64,000 nt of DNA from Scytonema tolypothrichoides VB-61278 (lineage in GTDB: Bacteria > Cyanobacteriota > Cyanobacteriia > Cyanobacteriales > Nostocaceae), in NCBI RefSeq assembly GCF_000828085.3, contig NZ_JXCA02000001.1:221296-285295 (forward strand), read 5' to 3'. Position numbers and translations under genes: made by a program. Positions 29,409 to 37,974 of this stretch are shown piece by piece (position 1 is the stretch's first letter; every line of letters begins with the position of its first letter). Under the pieces are notes generated by a model. That model was given only the letters and a program-made list of their open reading frames with translations. It was not told the DNA's origin and ran no database searches.

Positions 29409-30887
29409 ATGTATTTGACAAAAAATCAAGTTAAGCAAACAGCTACATTCAAATTAAAATTACCATTTGTAGGCGAAAGTAAGGGTGGGTATCAGACACA
29501 ACCATTACCAGGATGCCCTAAAATGCCACAATCTCTGCAATTGCGAGGGTATCAGCGACAAGCCGTTAATAACTGGTTTGCCAACAATGGTAGAGGAACG
29601 CTGAAAATGGCGACTGGTAGTGGGAAGACAATTACGGCGCTGGCGATCGCCACTGAATTATACAAGCAAATAAAGTTACAAGTCTTGCTGGTCGTTTGTC
29701 CCTATCGACATCTTGTCACCCAATGGGCGCGAGAATGTGCAAAATTTAATTTGCAACCTATTTTAGCTTTTGAGAGTTTACACAATTGGCAGAGTCAACT
29801 TTCCACACAACTTTATAATGTCCGTTCTGGTTCTCAATTATTTCTGACAGTTATTACTAGTAACTCTACTTTAATTGGAGATGGCTTTCAATCTCAACTC
29901 AAATATTTTCCGGAAAAGACTTTAATTATTGGAGACGAAGCACATAACTTAGGCGCACCGAAGTTGGAAGAAAGTTTACCTCGTCGTGTGGGGTTACGAC
30001 TGGCTTTATCTGCTACGCCAGAAAGGTATTTTGATGAAGATGGAACTCAATCTTTATTTGATTATTTTGGTCCTGTTCTCAAACCAGAGTTTACCTTAAG
30101 AGATGCGATCGCTCAAGGAGCCTTAGTACATTATCTTTATTATCCCATATTAGTAGAGTTAACAGAAATAGAAAGCCGTGCCTATGCTAGGCTAACGCAC
30201 AAGATTGGAAAGGCACTGTTATATCGAAATCGTGAAAATCTTGACTTGGTAGATTTGGAAGATAACGAAGATTTGAAGCCATTATTAATGCAGCGAGCAA
30301 GATTAGTTGGTGCAGCCGAAAATAAGTTAAATGCTTTACGGGAGTTAATGTCAACTCGCCGGGAAACAACTCATACACTTTTCTATTGTAGTGATGGTTC
30401 ACAAGAAGTGGGAGAGGGTTCTAGCTTACGTCAACTGAAAGCTGTCGTCAAAACTCTGGGGGTAGAACTGGGTTATAAAGTTAGTACCTACACATCCCAA
30501 ACATCTATAGAAGAAAGAGAAGTTTTACGGCGTCAATTTGAAAGTGGAGAATTGCAAGGTTTAGTCGCTATTCGCTGTTTAGATGAAGGAGTTGATATTC
30601 CTGCAATTCAAACGGCTGTGATTTTGGCAAGTTCAGCTAATCCCCGCCAGTTCATTCAACGGCGGGGAAGAGTTTTGCGTCCTCATCCAGGAAAGGAACG
30701 TGCCACAATTTTTGATATGATTGTTTTACCTCCTGATTTAGATAGGAAAACTCTAGAAGTTGAACGCAATTTATTGAGAAAGGAATTACTGAGATTGGTT
30801 GAGTTTGCTGATTTAGCTGATAACGCGGGTGAAGCGAGGATGAAGTTACTCAACTTGCAGAAGCGATATGGTTTGTTGGATTTGTGA
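29409..30887 (+). CDS. SF2 helicase, resembling Dnd-system restriction enzyme
   Basis: 492 residues. A superfamily 2 helicase core lies after a short N-terminus: Walker A ATGSGKTITA, DEAH-type box GDEAHN, motif III LSATPE, and in the second RecA domain DEGVDIPAIQT and QRRGRVLRPHPG. The pattern LRGYQRQAVNNWF plus this architecture recalls the family described as the DNA phosphorothioation system restriction enzyme, a type I/III-like helicase linked to dnd genes. No nuclease motif is evident to me, so cleavage would need another domain or partner. It lies 85 bases after lexA and about 7 kb from the dnd island. Other helicases of type III restriction origin remain possible. Confidence 0.72.
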   Translation: MYLTKNQVKQTATFKLKLPFVGESKGGYQTQPLPGCPKMPQSLQLRGYQRQAVNNWFANNGRGTLKMATGSGKTITALAIATELYKQIKLQVLLVVCPYRHLVTQWARECAKFNLQPILAFESLHNWQSQLSTQLYNVRSGSQLFLTVITSNSTLIGDGFQSQLKYFPEKTLIIGDEAHNLGAPKLEESLPRRVGLRLALSATPERYFDEDGTQSLFDYFGPVLKPEFTLRDAIAQGALVHYLYYPILVELTEIESRAYARLTHKIGKALLYRNRENLDLVDLEDNEDLKPLLMQRARLVGAAENKLNALRELMSTRRETTHTLFYCSDGSQEVGEGSSLRQLKAVVKTLGVELGYKVSTYTSQTSIEEREVLRRQFESGELQGLVAIRCLDEGVDIPAIQTAVILASSANPRQFIQRRGRVLRPHPGKERATIFDMIVLPPDLDRKTLEVERNLLRKELLRLVEFADLADNAGEARMKLLNLQKRYGLLDL

Positions 30888-30972
30888 GTGGTTGTGTTTA
30901 GCTTGGGAACAGGGAACAGCTTAATTGGGAACTTATAACAGATATAGCAATTTTATTTAATTTGTGAAAATC

Positions 30973-31085
30973 ACTCTCGTTCCCAGGCTCCAGCCTGGGA
31001 ATGGAATGTGCTTAGGCTCTGCCTATGGTAACTTAGAAGGCGGAGCCTTGATTGCTGCATTCCTTGCAACAGACAAGGAACGAGA
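30973..31085. repeat. Partial relative of the two-hairpin dispersed repeat
   Basis: CTCGTTCCCAGGCTCCAGCC and the following GGCTCTGCC segment are related to the repeats at 365-469 and 57034-57139, but the second half has diverged. Confidence 0.65.
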
Positions 31086-31148
31086 CATCTGGATGGCTGA
31101 GTTGTCTGCTTAGAGCGATCGCTCCAAGGACACTCCATTCCCCGTATA

Positions 31149-32639
31149 TTAAAGTGGAGGTGGTGGAAGCGGTCTAGCTAGGGCTGACATCGGATTGATC
31201 CCATTTTGCCCGATTTCAAACTGGCTCATCATATCACGGTCTTCATGAACCATGTTGTGGCAATGGTACATAAATTTTCCGCTTGGTGTAAACCTACCTA
31301 TCAACCGTATTGTTTCATTTTCACCAAGGTAAAAAACATCCTTATTGCCACGTTCATAAGGAAAAGGTGCCTGACCATTCCGGTCGAGAATTTGACTCTT
31401 GATCAGGTGAAGGTGAACAGGATGAAACGCGCCACTTGACTCGTTGCGAAATGTCCAAATTTCCACATCTCCTGGTTGTGGATTGGCATCTATTCGATTT
31501 GCGTCCCATCCATTACCGTTGATCATCCACATTTGATTCCTCAACTCAAACAAGAAATCGCGGGTTCGCACAGCAGCAGATTCTGGAATGAATTCAACAT
31601 TGCGGAGTGTGCTAGGAACAACGCTGTTGTCTGTTTGAGAACGCACAACATCAAAGCGCATAATTTTGTCTGTGTTGGCGAAAGAAGTGTTATTTGGTAG
31701 TGGAAGATTTTGCAATTCTACCTGAGTCCCCACAGGATATCTGGAAAAATCGATAATTATGTCATACCGTTCTCCCGATACAAGACGTAGATCTTGAGTA
31801 TTCACTGGTGCAGACATTAACCCAGCATCAGTACCAATTACAGTTAACGCATCACCTGTACTCAAAGCAAGTCTATACGCCCGAGAACTTGATGCATTTA
31901 AAACTCGGAAACGGTACTTACGGTTAGCCACTTCCATACGGGGCCAAGCTACGCCGTTGACTAGAATTGTGTCACCCATGACACTCGTCTGACCTTGATT
32001 ATCAAAAATGAGTGAATTATCAGACGCAAATTGCCTATCCTGAATCATAACAGGGATATCATAATTGTCTTTGGGAAGTGGCAACGCAAGTTCTTCATCA
32101 TCTTGGACGATATACATTCCAGCTAAACCCATATACACATTTTGGGCAGTTTGAGCAAGCCCGTGGTCGTGGTACCATAAATTAGCAGCGAAGGAGTTGG
32201 GGTAAACGTAATCTTTGTAATACCCTGGAGGAATGAAATCTAGAGCGTAGCCATCGTACTGGGGTAAAGATGCCATCCCATGCAGGTGAACAGATGTATT
32301 CTCATCAAGATTATTGATAAACCGCACAATTGATTTCCGGTTTGCACGCTGTTTAATTATCGGTCCGGGAAATATACCGTTATAAGCCCAAACCTCGGTA
32401 GTGCGTCCGGGTAAAATCTGTACTTGAGCCTTCTGCATCCTAATTTGGTAGTAATCAGTTGTTGAATCCTTACGTACTGGGTTCAACACTGTTGGTGTGC
32501 GAAAGGGAAGTGTAAATGGCGCGACTGTTCCATTGGCTATTTGAGCGTATCCCCGATATTGAAGCCCTACAGGAAGTAAAATCGAACCTCCCGCAAGCGC
32601 GACAATCTTCATTGCTTCACGTCTGCTGATTCTCTTCAT
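31149..32639 (-). CDS. Multicopper oxidase with Tat signal
   Basis: 496 residues. The N-terminus MKRISRREAMKIVALAGGS is a twin-arginine signal, so it is exported folded. Four copper-binding motifs are present: VHLHGMAS, WYHDHGLAQ, HPVHLHLI and YHCHNMVHEDRDMM. The last carries the type 1 copper ligands and an axial methionine candidate. The pattern fits bilirubin oxidase/CotA-like or SufI-like enzymes, which oxidise phenolics, bilirubin or metal ions with O2. Substrate is not shown. Divergence from neighbouring defence genes suggests an unrelated role. Confidence 0.92.
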   Translation of the reverse strand: MKRISRREAMKIVALAGGSILLPVGLQYRGYAQIANGTVAPFTLPFRTPTVLNPVRKDSTTDYYQIRMQKAQVQILPGRTTEVWAYNGIFPGPIIKQRANRKSIVRFINNLDENTSVHLHGMASLPQYDGYALDFIPPGYYKDYVYPNSFAANLWYHDHGLAQTAQNVYMGLAGMYIVQDDEELALPLPKDNYDIPVMIQDRQFASDNSLIFDNQGQTSVMGDTILVNGVAWPRMEVANRKYRFRVLNASSSRAYRLALSTGDALTVIGTDAGLMSAPVNTQDLRLVSGERYDIIIDFSRYPVGTQVELQNLPLPNNTSFANTDKIMRFDVVRSQTDNSVVPSTLRNVEFIPESAAVRTRDFLFELRNQMWMINGNGWDANRIDANPQPGDVEIWTFRNESSGAFHPVHLHLIKSQILDRNGQAPFPYERGNKDVFYLGENETIRLIGRFTPSGKFMYHCHNMVHEDRDMMSQFEIGQNGINPMSALARPLPPPPL

Positions 32640-32692
32640 GCTTAAGTTTTCTCTTTAAATTTGTATAATTTTCAGTAATATCGTACGTATGA

Positions 32693-35600
32693 TTACGCTT
32701 TACTCAAATTGATTCGGACAGTTAAATCGTTGTAATCTCTGTCACCGCCATTAACGATATCCTCAAAACCAAAAACGTTATCTCCCAACAGACAAACATG
32801 ATCCGCTTTGTCAGAATTAGCACCCAAGAATGGAAAATAAACTTGCGGGTCGTTATTGGAATTACTATCTAAAAGTGCATCCGGTTTTCCATTGACGATC
32901 ATGAACGGGGCATACAGCGAACCGCCTTTGAAAGTTCCAGTGAAATTTGCCGTCGCTTGGTTGTTCACCGTCAAGTCAATCCCAGGAACACGTCCCTTAA
33001 CAGCAGCTTGTGCATAACCAGCATCCCCTGGACGCAGGTCAACAATACCGTCACCATTGGTATCAATACCACCCTTGTCATCTGCTATTTCATAGAAACC
33101 AATAAAGTCACTAAAAGCAGCTTCTCTGTTGAGAATAAAATCAGCTTTGACTTGAGTGTTAACTTGTCGCAAGTCGATGAGTTCATCTTGCGGCTTTCCT
33201 TGCAGACTGGTTCCTAAAGAAAATTCTTCATTTGTTGCTTTTACCTTGATTCCCAAAGCATTGAAGTCACCATTTTGAGTTAATGGATCTTTCCAAGCCG
33301 CATTGAACTCTCCGTTGTTCAAGCTTTCGACTTTGAAATTTGCCGCAGATGGAAACACGACTTTTGTTAAAGAGGTGTTACCAAATAATACTGCATCTGT
33401 GGTGCTGTCAGGTACTAAGTAGAATCTTAAGTTGGCATTTGAGTCAAACGCCAACTTGCGTGTCAAGTCGGTATCAAATCCATTTGGGGTATTAGCAAGA
33501 GCAGAGAAAATAACCTGAGAGCGATTCAAGGCAGCTTGGCTGTAACCAGCGCTACCAGGGACAATACCGTTGATTCGACCTTGTGCATCGTCAACGGTAA
33601 ATACTCCTACTTCATTGACGAGTGAAGAACTATGTTGTGTGAGCTGAACTGAAAGTTTGGCTTGACTACTGTTACCTTTAATGGTAAAAACATCAGAAGC
33701 AATTTGAGTTAACTGAGGAGTTGGTATCGGCTGGATAGGTGGAGGAGAGGGATTACCCTTATCGCCGCCGTTATCGCCGCCTTTACCGCCGCCGTTATCA
33801 ACACCCTTATTGACATTAATAGTGAACTGTTTGTCAAAGTAGAGTCCACCGTTATCAGTAGTACGGGCGCGGATGTTGTAACTAGATTTGCTTGCAAAGT
33901 TAGGAGAATTATTAATGAGTAGTTTGTTGCCGTTAATACTAAAGACGGCATTATCAGCATCGCCCGTCCCCGTCACTAAGCTGTAGGTGTGCTGGTCGTT
34001 TGTGTCTAGATCTGTGGTGATGAAAGCACCAATTTCTGTTGCCACAGGCACCTTTTCATCTACGCTAGTACCACTCAACGCCAAGTTTGTTGGGGCGTTG
34101 TTGGTAATAGTGTCGTAGAGGAAGATATCACGGCTGTTATTCGTGTCTCCTATCACTAGGTTGCTGGCATATGACTCATACGCGACATAACGTCCTGAAG
34201 CGGAGATGACGGAGTTGTTGGATAAGTCATTTCCCTGATTGCGTTGTGAATCTATAGAAACGCGTTTGGTGCTACGTGTTTGAGTGTCGTAGACAAAGAT
34301 ATCGGCAGTGTCATTGGTGTCTCCTGCTACTAAGTTATTAGCATATGAAGCAAATGCCACATAACGTCCATCTCCCGAGATGCTGGGAGAGAAAGATTCG
34401 TTATTCCCCTGATTGCCCTGTGAATCTACAGAAACGCGGCTGGTGGTGCGTGTTTGGGTGTCATAAACGAAGATGTCACCAGTGTCGTTAGTGTCTGGTG
34501 GCACTAAGTTATTAGCATATGAAGCAAACGCCACATAACGTCCATCTCCCGAGATAGCAGGTGAGAAGGATATTTGGTTTCCTTGATTGCCCTGTGAATT
34601 TACGGAAACGCGGTTGGTGGTGCTTGTTTGGATGTCATAAACGAAGATGTCACGAGTATTGTTTGTATCTTCCGGAACTAAGTTACTAGCAAACGAATCA
34701 AACGCCACATAGCGTCCATCTGCCGAAATGGCGGGAGAGAAAGATGCGTTATTCCCTTGATTACTCTGTGAATTTACGGAAACACGGCTAGTGGTGCGTG
34801 TTTGAGTATCGTAGACGAAGATGTCATTAAAGTTATTCGTGTCATCTGCTACTAAATTGCTGGCATATGACTCAAACGCCACATAACGTCCATCTCCCGA
34901 AATGGTGGGGGATGAGGATAGGCTATTCGCCTGATTACCCTGTGAATCTACGGAAACACGGCTGGTGGTGCCTGTTTGAGTGTCATAAACAAAGATGTCA
35001 CTAAAATTATTCGTGTCATCTGCGACTAGGTTGCTAGCGTATGACTCAAACGCCACATAACGTCCATCTCCTGAGATAGCGGGACCTCCATTAGCGGGGT
35101 TATTTCCCTCGACGCCAGATGGACCTACGGAAACGCGGTTGGTAATGCCTGTGTCAGTATTGTAGACAAAAATGTCACTGGAGTTGTTTGTGTCATTCGC
35201 TACTAAGTTGCTGGCATCAGACCGAAATGCTATGTAACGCCCTGAAGCGGAGATGGCTGGACGCAAGGAGTTGTCATTTGTCTGGTTACCGCTTGCACCT
35301 ACGGAGACGCGGTTAGGGTTTAACACTCCAGTATATGCGACTTGAGTTGCAACAGGAAATGCCAAGGATATGGTCATCTTCTCTGTAGTGACTTCCAGTT
35401 TCCAGTTACCGCCTAAAGCTGGATGACCTGTGGGGGTCGTGGAAGCAGCTATTTTTGCTTTTGTTTTTTGGCGCAATTTACCTAGAAATTCTATGCCAAT
35501 GTCTGTGGCTGCAATGTTGCAGCCATAAAGCAATAATGAGGGAGTAGAACCCTTTGGAAACCATCCCTCTAAGAAACTGGCGTAGAATTCTAGGGTTTTT

Positions 35601-35905
35601 AAGTTCAAGCAGGTATTGCCCAGATACAAGCATCCTGGTGAACCGTGTGAGACTATATGGACTGTGGTAATATCGTCTGCTTGCTGAGACAATGCAGTGG
35701 TAATTTGCTCGACACCATCCCATTCTGGGTGCAGGAGTATCACCTGTGTGCCCTTCTCCACTCCAGACATTAGGGTTTGATAATCCGCTACGGCTGTGTC
35801 TATGAATACTAAGTTTTTATAAGTGACACTGCTGGACTGATTCTGCTGTGTTGCAATACCAAAACGATTGTGTCTATCAAGGGTTTGTATTTGAGTTGGC
35901 TGCAT
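32693..35905 (-). CDS. DUF4347 protein with seven propeller repeats and C-terminal DUF4114-like domain
   Basis: A 1070-residue, probably secreted surface protein. The N-terminal DUF4347 domain (about 25-190) shows VHIVSHGSPGCLYLG and LLYGCNIA, a peptidase-like fold found in large cyanobacterial adhesins. Seven PD40-like repeats of about 60 residues follow (about 195-610), each with ISGDGRYVAF and DIFVYDTQT and the spacing of a seven-bladed propeller. A cadherin-like domain (about 610-700) and a G/K/D/N-rich linker come next. The C-terminal part ends GFEDIVNGGDRDYNDLTVRI, a DUF4114-type calcium-binding pattern. The central repeats are very alike in DNA (about 34100-35330), which suggests recent duplication. 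Confidence 0.88.
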   Translation of the reverse strand: MQPTQIQTLDRHNRFGIATQQNQSSSVTYKNLVFIDTAVADYQTLMSGVEKGTQVILLHPEWDGVEQITTALSQQADDITTVHIVSHGSPGCLYLGNTCLNLKTLEFYASFLEGWFPKGSTPSLLLYGCNIAATDIGIEFLGKLRQKTKAKIAASTTPTGHPALGGNWKLEVTTEKMTISLAFPVATQVAYTGVLNPNRVSVGASGNQTNDNSLRPAISASGRYIAFRSDASNLVANDTNNSSDIFVYNTDTGITNRVSVGPSGVEGNNPANGGPAISGDGRYVAFESYASNLVADDTNNFSDIFVYDTQTGTTSRVSVDSQGNQANSLSSSPTISGDGRYVAFESYASNLVADDTNNFNDIFVYDTQTRTTSRVSVNSQSNQGNNASFSPAISADGRYVAFDSFASNLVPEDTNNTRDIFVYDIQTSTTNRVSVNSQGNQGNQISFSPAISGDGRYVAFASYANNLVPPDTNDTGDIFVYDTQTRTTSRVSVDSQGNQGNNESFSPSISGDGRYVAFASYANNLVAGDTNDTADIFVYDTQTRSTKRVSIDSQRNQGNDLSNNSVISASGRYVAYESYASNLVIGDTNNSRDIFLYDTITNNAPTNLALSGTSVDEKVPVATEIGAFITTDLDTNDQHTYSLVTGTGDADNAVFSINGNKLLINNSPNFASKSSYNIRARTTDNGGLYFDKQFTINVNKGVDNGGGKGGDNGGDKGNPSPPPIQPIPTPQLTQIASDVFTIKGNSSQAKLSVQLTQHSSSLVNEVGVFTVDDAQGRINGIVPGSAGYSQAALNRSQVIFSALANTPNGFDTDLTRKLAFDSNANLRFYLVPDSTTDAVLFGNTSLTKVVFPSAANFKVESLNNGEFNAAWKDPLTQNGDFNALGIKVKATNEEFSLGTSLQGKPQDELIDLRQVNTQVKADFILNREAAFSDFIGFYEIADDKGGIDTNGDGIVDLRPGDAGYAQAAVKGRVPGIDLTVNNQATANFTGTFKGGSLYAPFMIVNGKPDALLDSNSNNDPQVYFPFLGANSDKADHVCLLGDNVFGFEDIVNGGDRDYNDLTVRINLSKA

Positions 35906-37800
35906 GAGTATTTGTCATAAATTGTCACACTGTTTTAACCTGTCACGGATATATTGAATTGAGATCAGCTCACACGCTTTAGCTTGGACGGCAAAGTTAG
36001 TTAGCACGTTCTTCTAGTTCGGCGTAAGTTTAAGCGACTTGTGCATCTACAACCGCAAGTTGTTGTAATACTCTTTGAGGAGCGTAAATTTTTAGAAAAA
36101 GACACAAGCTATTTGTGCATTTTTGGTAGAATGTTTCCTCCTACGGTTGTGTTGACACAGAAAAAAGTACGAAGCAGCAACAATTACTCTTCTGTCAAAT
36201 AAATTTAATTAGAGTCCAGAGGAGAGTGTGATTTTACTTTTAAGGAAATCCCTTGGTTGACTGATTTTGAGTCTTTCAAACAATTGTCAGGCTAAACAGT
36301 AACTACTTTTCCTTATCAAAAGATCAAAGTTTTTTCCTGAGCATTATGACTGATGTTGACTTGACATATTATTCTTATCAAAAAAAATGTAAACTTGACA
36401 ATTAAACATGTGTCAAAATCATGAATTTTTCAGGTATAAATTCTTTATTATTTATTTGTTCAGAAGAATAATCTCTGTCAATATTATTTTGCGAATGCAG
36501 CGGACAATATTAGCATCAATAGAATAGAGAGCAATGTAAATTTTCTGTTTTCTTGTATTTATATATAATAAAGTGTGGCAAATATCTTAGACCAACAACA
36601 ACTGGTACTGGTCAGGACTTACACAAAATTATGAAAAAACGTAGACGCGGAACGGCTTCCCGCAGGGTACCGCAAAGGACGCACTCGTACACGAAGCGCG
36701 TAGCGTACGCTGTCTTCACATAGGAATAAGAGTTTTAGAGAGTTCTTGCGTAAGTCCTACTGGTGGTAAAACCAAAGTGCAATGTGGAAAGTCGTGCACA
36801 GACGCAATAGCGTTTTACTCCTGATTCGCCAGGAGAATATTTATTTTTGAACCGCAGAGGAAGCAGCGAAAAGTCTGAACGGAGGAAACCTCCGTAAGCG
36901 CAAAGCCCACGCGGCTTAGGCGTATCTCCTCCACCAGACGCTAAGCGCCAAAGGCGTTCGCTTTTGGCGTGCGCTTGCGCTTACGCTAAAGCCGTAAGGC
37001 GTGCCGGTGTTCCCTACGCGTAGCGTCTCCTCTGGAGACTCAGACCTTTTCAAGAGAGAGAAACACAGATAGAGAGACACACATAGGAGTAAGTTATTAT
37101 AAGTAATTTTAGAACGGTTCAAGAGTAGACTGAAGAACTGTCTCCTGCCTAACAAATATAGGTTTTACAACAATGCTTGAACAGGACAAGCTAGATTTTG
37201 GAGACAAGGAGGACAAAAGAGAAAAAGCTTATTCGGAGTGTTCACATTAAAGTCCTGTCTGACTCACCGTTTTATAAAAAAGCTACACCTATGAGGAGAT
37301 CCTCAAGGGCGCTTAGTCTCATCAGTTAAATGAACCAAATCTCAGTGGCTGGAAAACTTTTGTCAGTCAACGAAAGAACAAGGGTTTGGACTGATATTTC
37401 TGGAACCTCCCACTTATGCTGAGTTGCATTGCAAACGGAACGAAATGAAGTGAAGCAAGACAGATAGATATTTGAAATTGTTTGGGAGCATTTACAATGA
37501 CATTATTAAACCAATTTTTATGTGATTTCATATGATTCTTTATTCATCAAAATTGAAAACTTCAAGTTTGATAAAATATTGTTGATAGTTAATTTCATGA
37601 TAGTTATAAAACAATACAGCAGTTGATTTTATTTTTGAGAAATGAACCACAAATAACGCAGATAAGCCAGTGCGTTGCGGGGGTTCCTCCGAGGGTGTCA
37701 CCTGGCGCGATACAGAAGAAGAAAATCATATGATCTCGCAATTGATGAGCGGGTTGCTATATAATATGGGAATGTATAAAGCTTATATTTGAAAAACCAG
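35906..37800. other. 1.9-kb repeat-rich gene-free stretch at the left edge of the defence island
   Basis: AT-rich DNA with GC-rich repeat patches. It contains a MITE at 36613-36757 and a cluster of GCGTAAGCGC-type palindromic repeats at about 36890-37045. Short open frames here are translations of the repeats. A -10-like TATAAT lies at 37760-37765, just before the first island gene. I see no tRNA that could serve as an integration site. Confidence 0.55.
36606..36764. mobile_element. MITE-like element with 7-bp target duplication (copy B)
   Basis: The direct repeat TACTGGT (36606-36612 and 36758-36764) flanks inverted ends CAGGACTTACACAA and TTGCGTAAGTCC. The element is about 145 bp and has no transposase gene. 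Its ends match those of the element at 45124-45214. Confidence 0.72.
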
Positions 37801-37974
37801 ATGACAAACGAGACTAATATTGATTATGTTCAAGAACCAATTAGTAGTGCTCCACCAGAAGTAAGGCAAATTATTGATCGGGTATGGCAACTGGAGAAAA
37901 GTAGGCTAGATAAGAAAATTAACAGCCATATTAATGATGATATTCTGGCGATTGTGAAGGAAGCGGTGAAATGA
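37801..37974 (+). CDS. 57-residue protein coupled to the SMC-like ATPase
   Basis: ATG at 37801 (MTNETNIDYVQE), preferred to the TTG at 37789. The protein is mainly helical and charged, with EVRQIIDRVWQLEKSRLDKK and a terminal DDILAIVKEAVK. I know no family for it. Its stop overlaps the start of the ATPase by four bases (ATGA), so the two are translated together and it is likely a small subunit or regulator of the ATPase. A TATAAT at 37760-37765 may drive the pair. Confidence 0.65.
   Translation: MTNETNIDYVQEPISSAPPEVRQIIDRVWQLEKSRLDKKINSHINDDILAIVKEAVK

Noticed and set aside
34100-35330. Regularly spaced similar DNA segments that might look like a repeat array or CRISPR
   Set aside because: The period is about 180 bp and falls in frame within a coding sequence for propeller repeats; there are no short identical repeats with unique spacers.
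36916-37155. 79-codon minus-strand open frame in the island edge
   Set aside because: It translates a cluster of GC-rich palindromic repeats and is not a gene.
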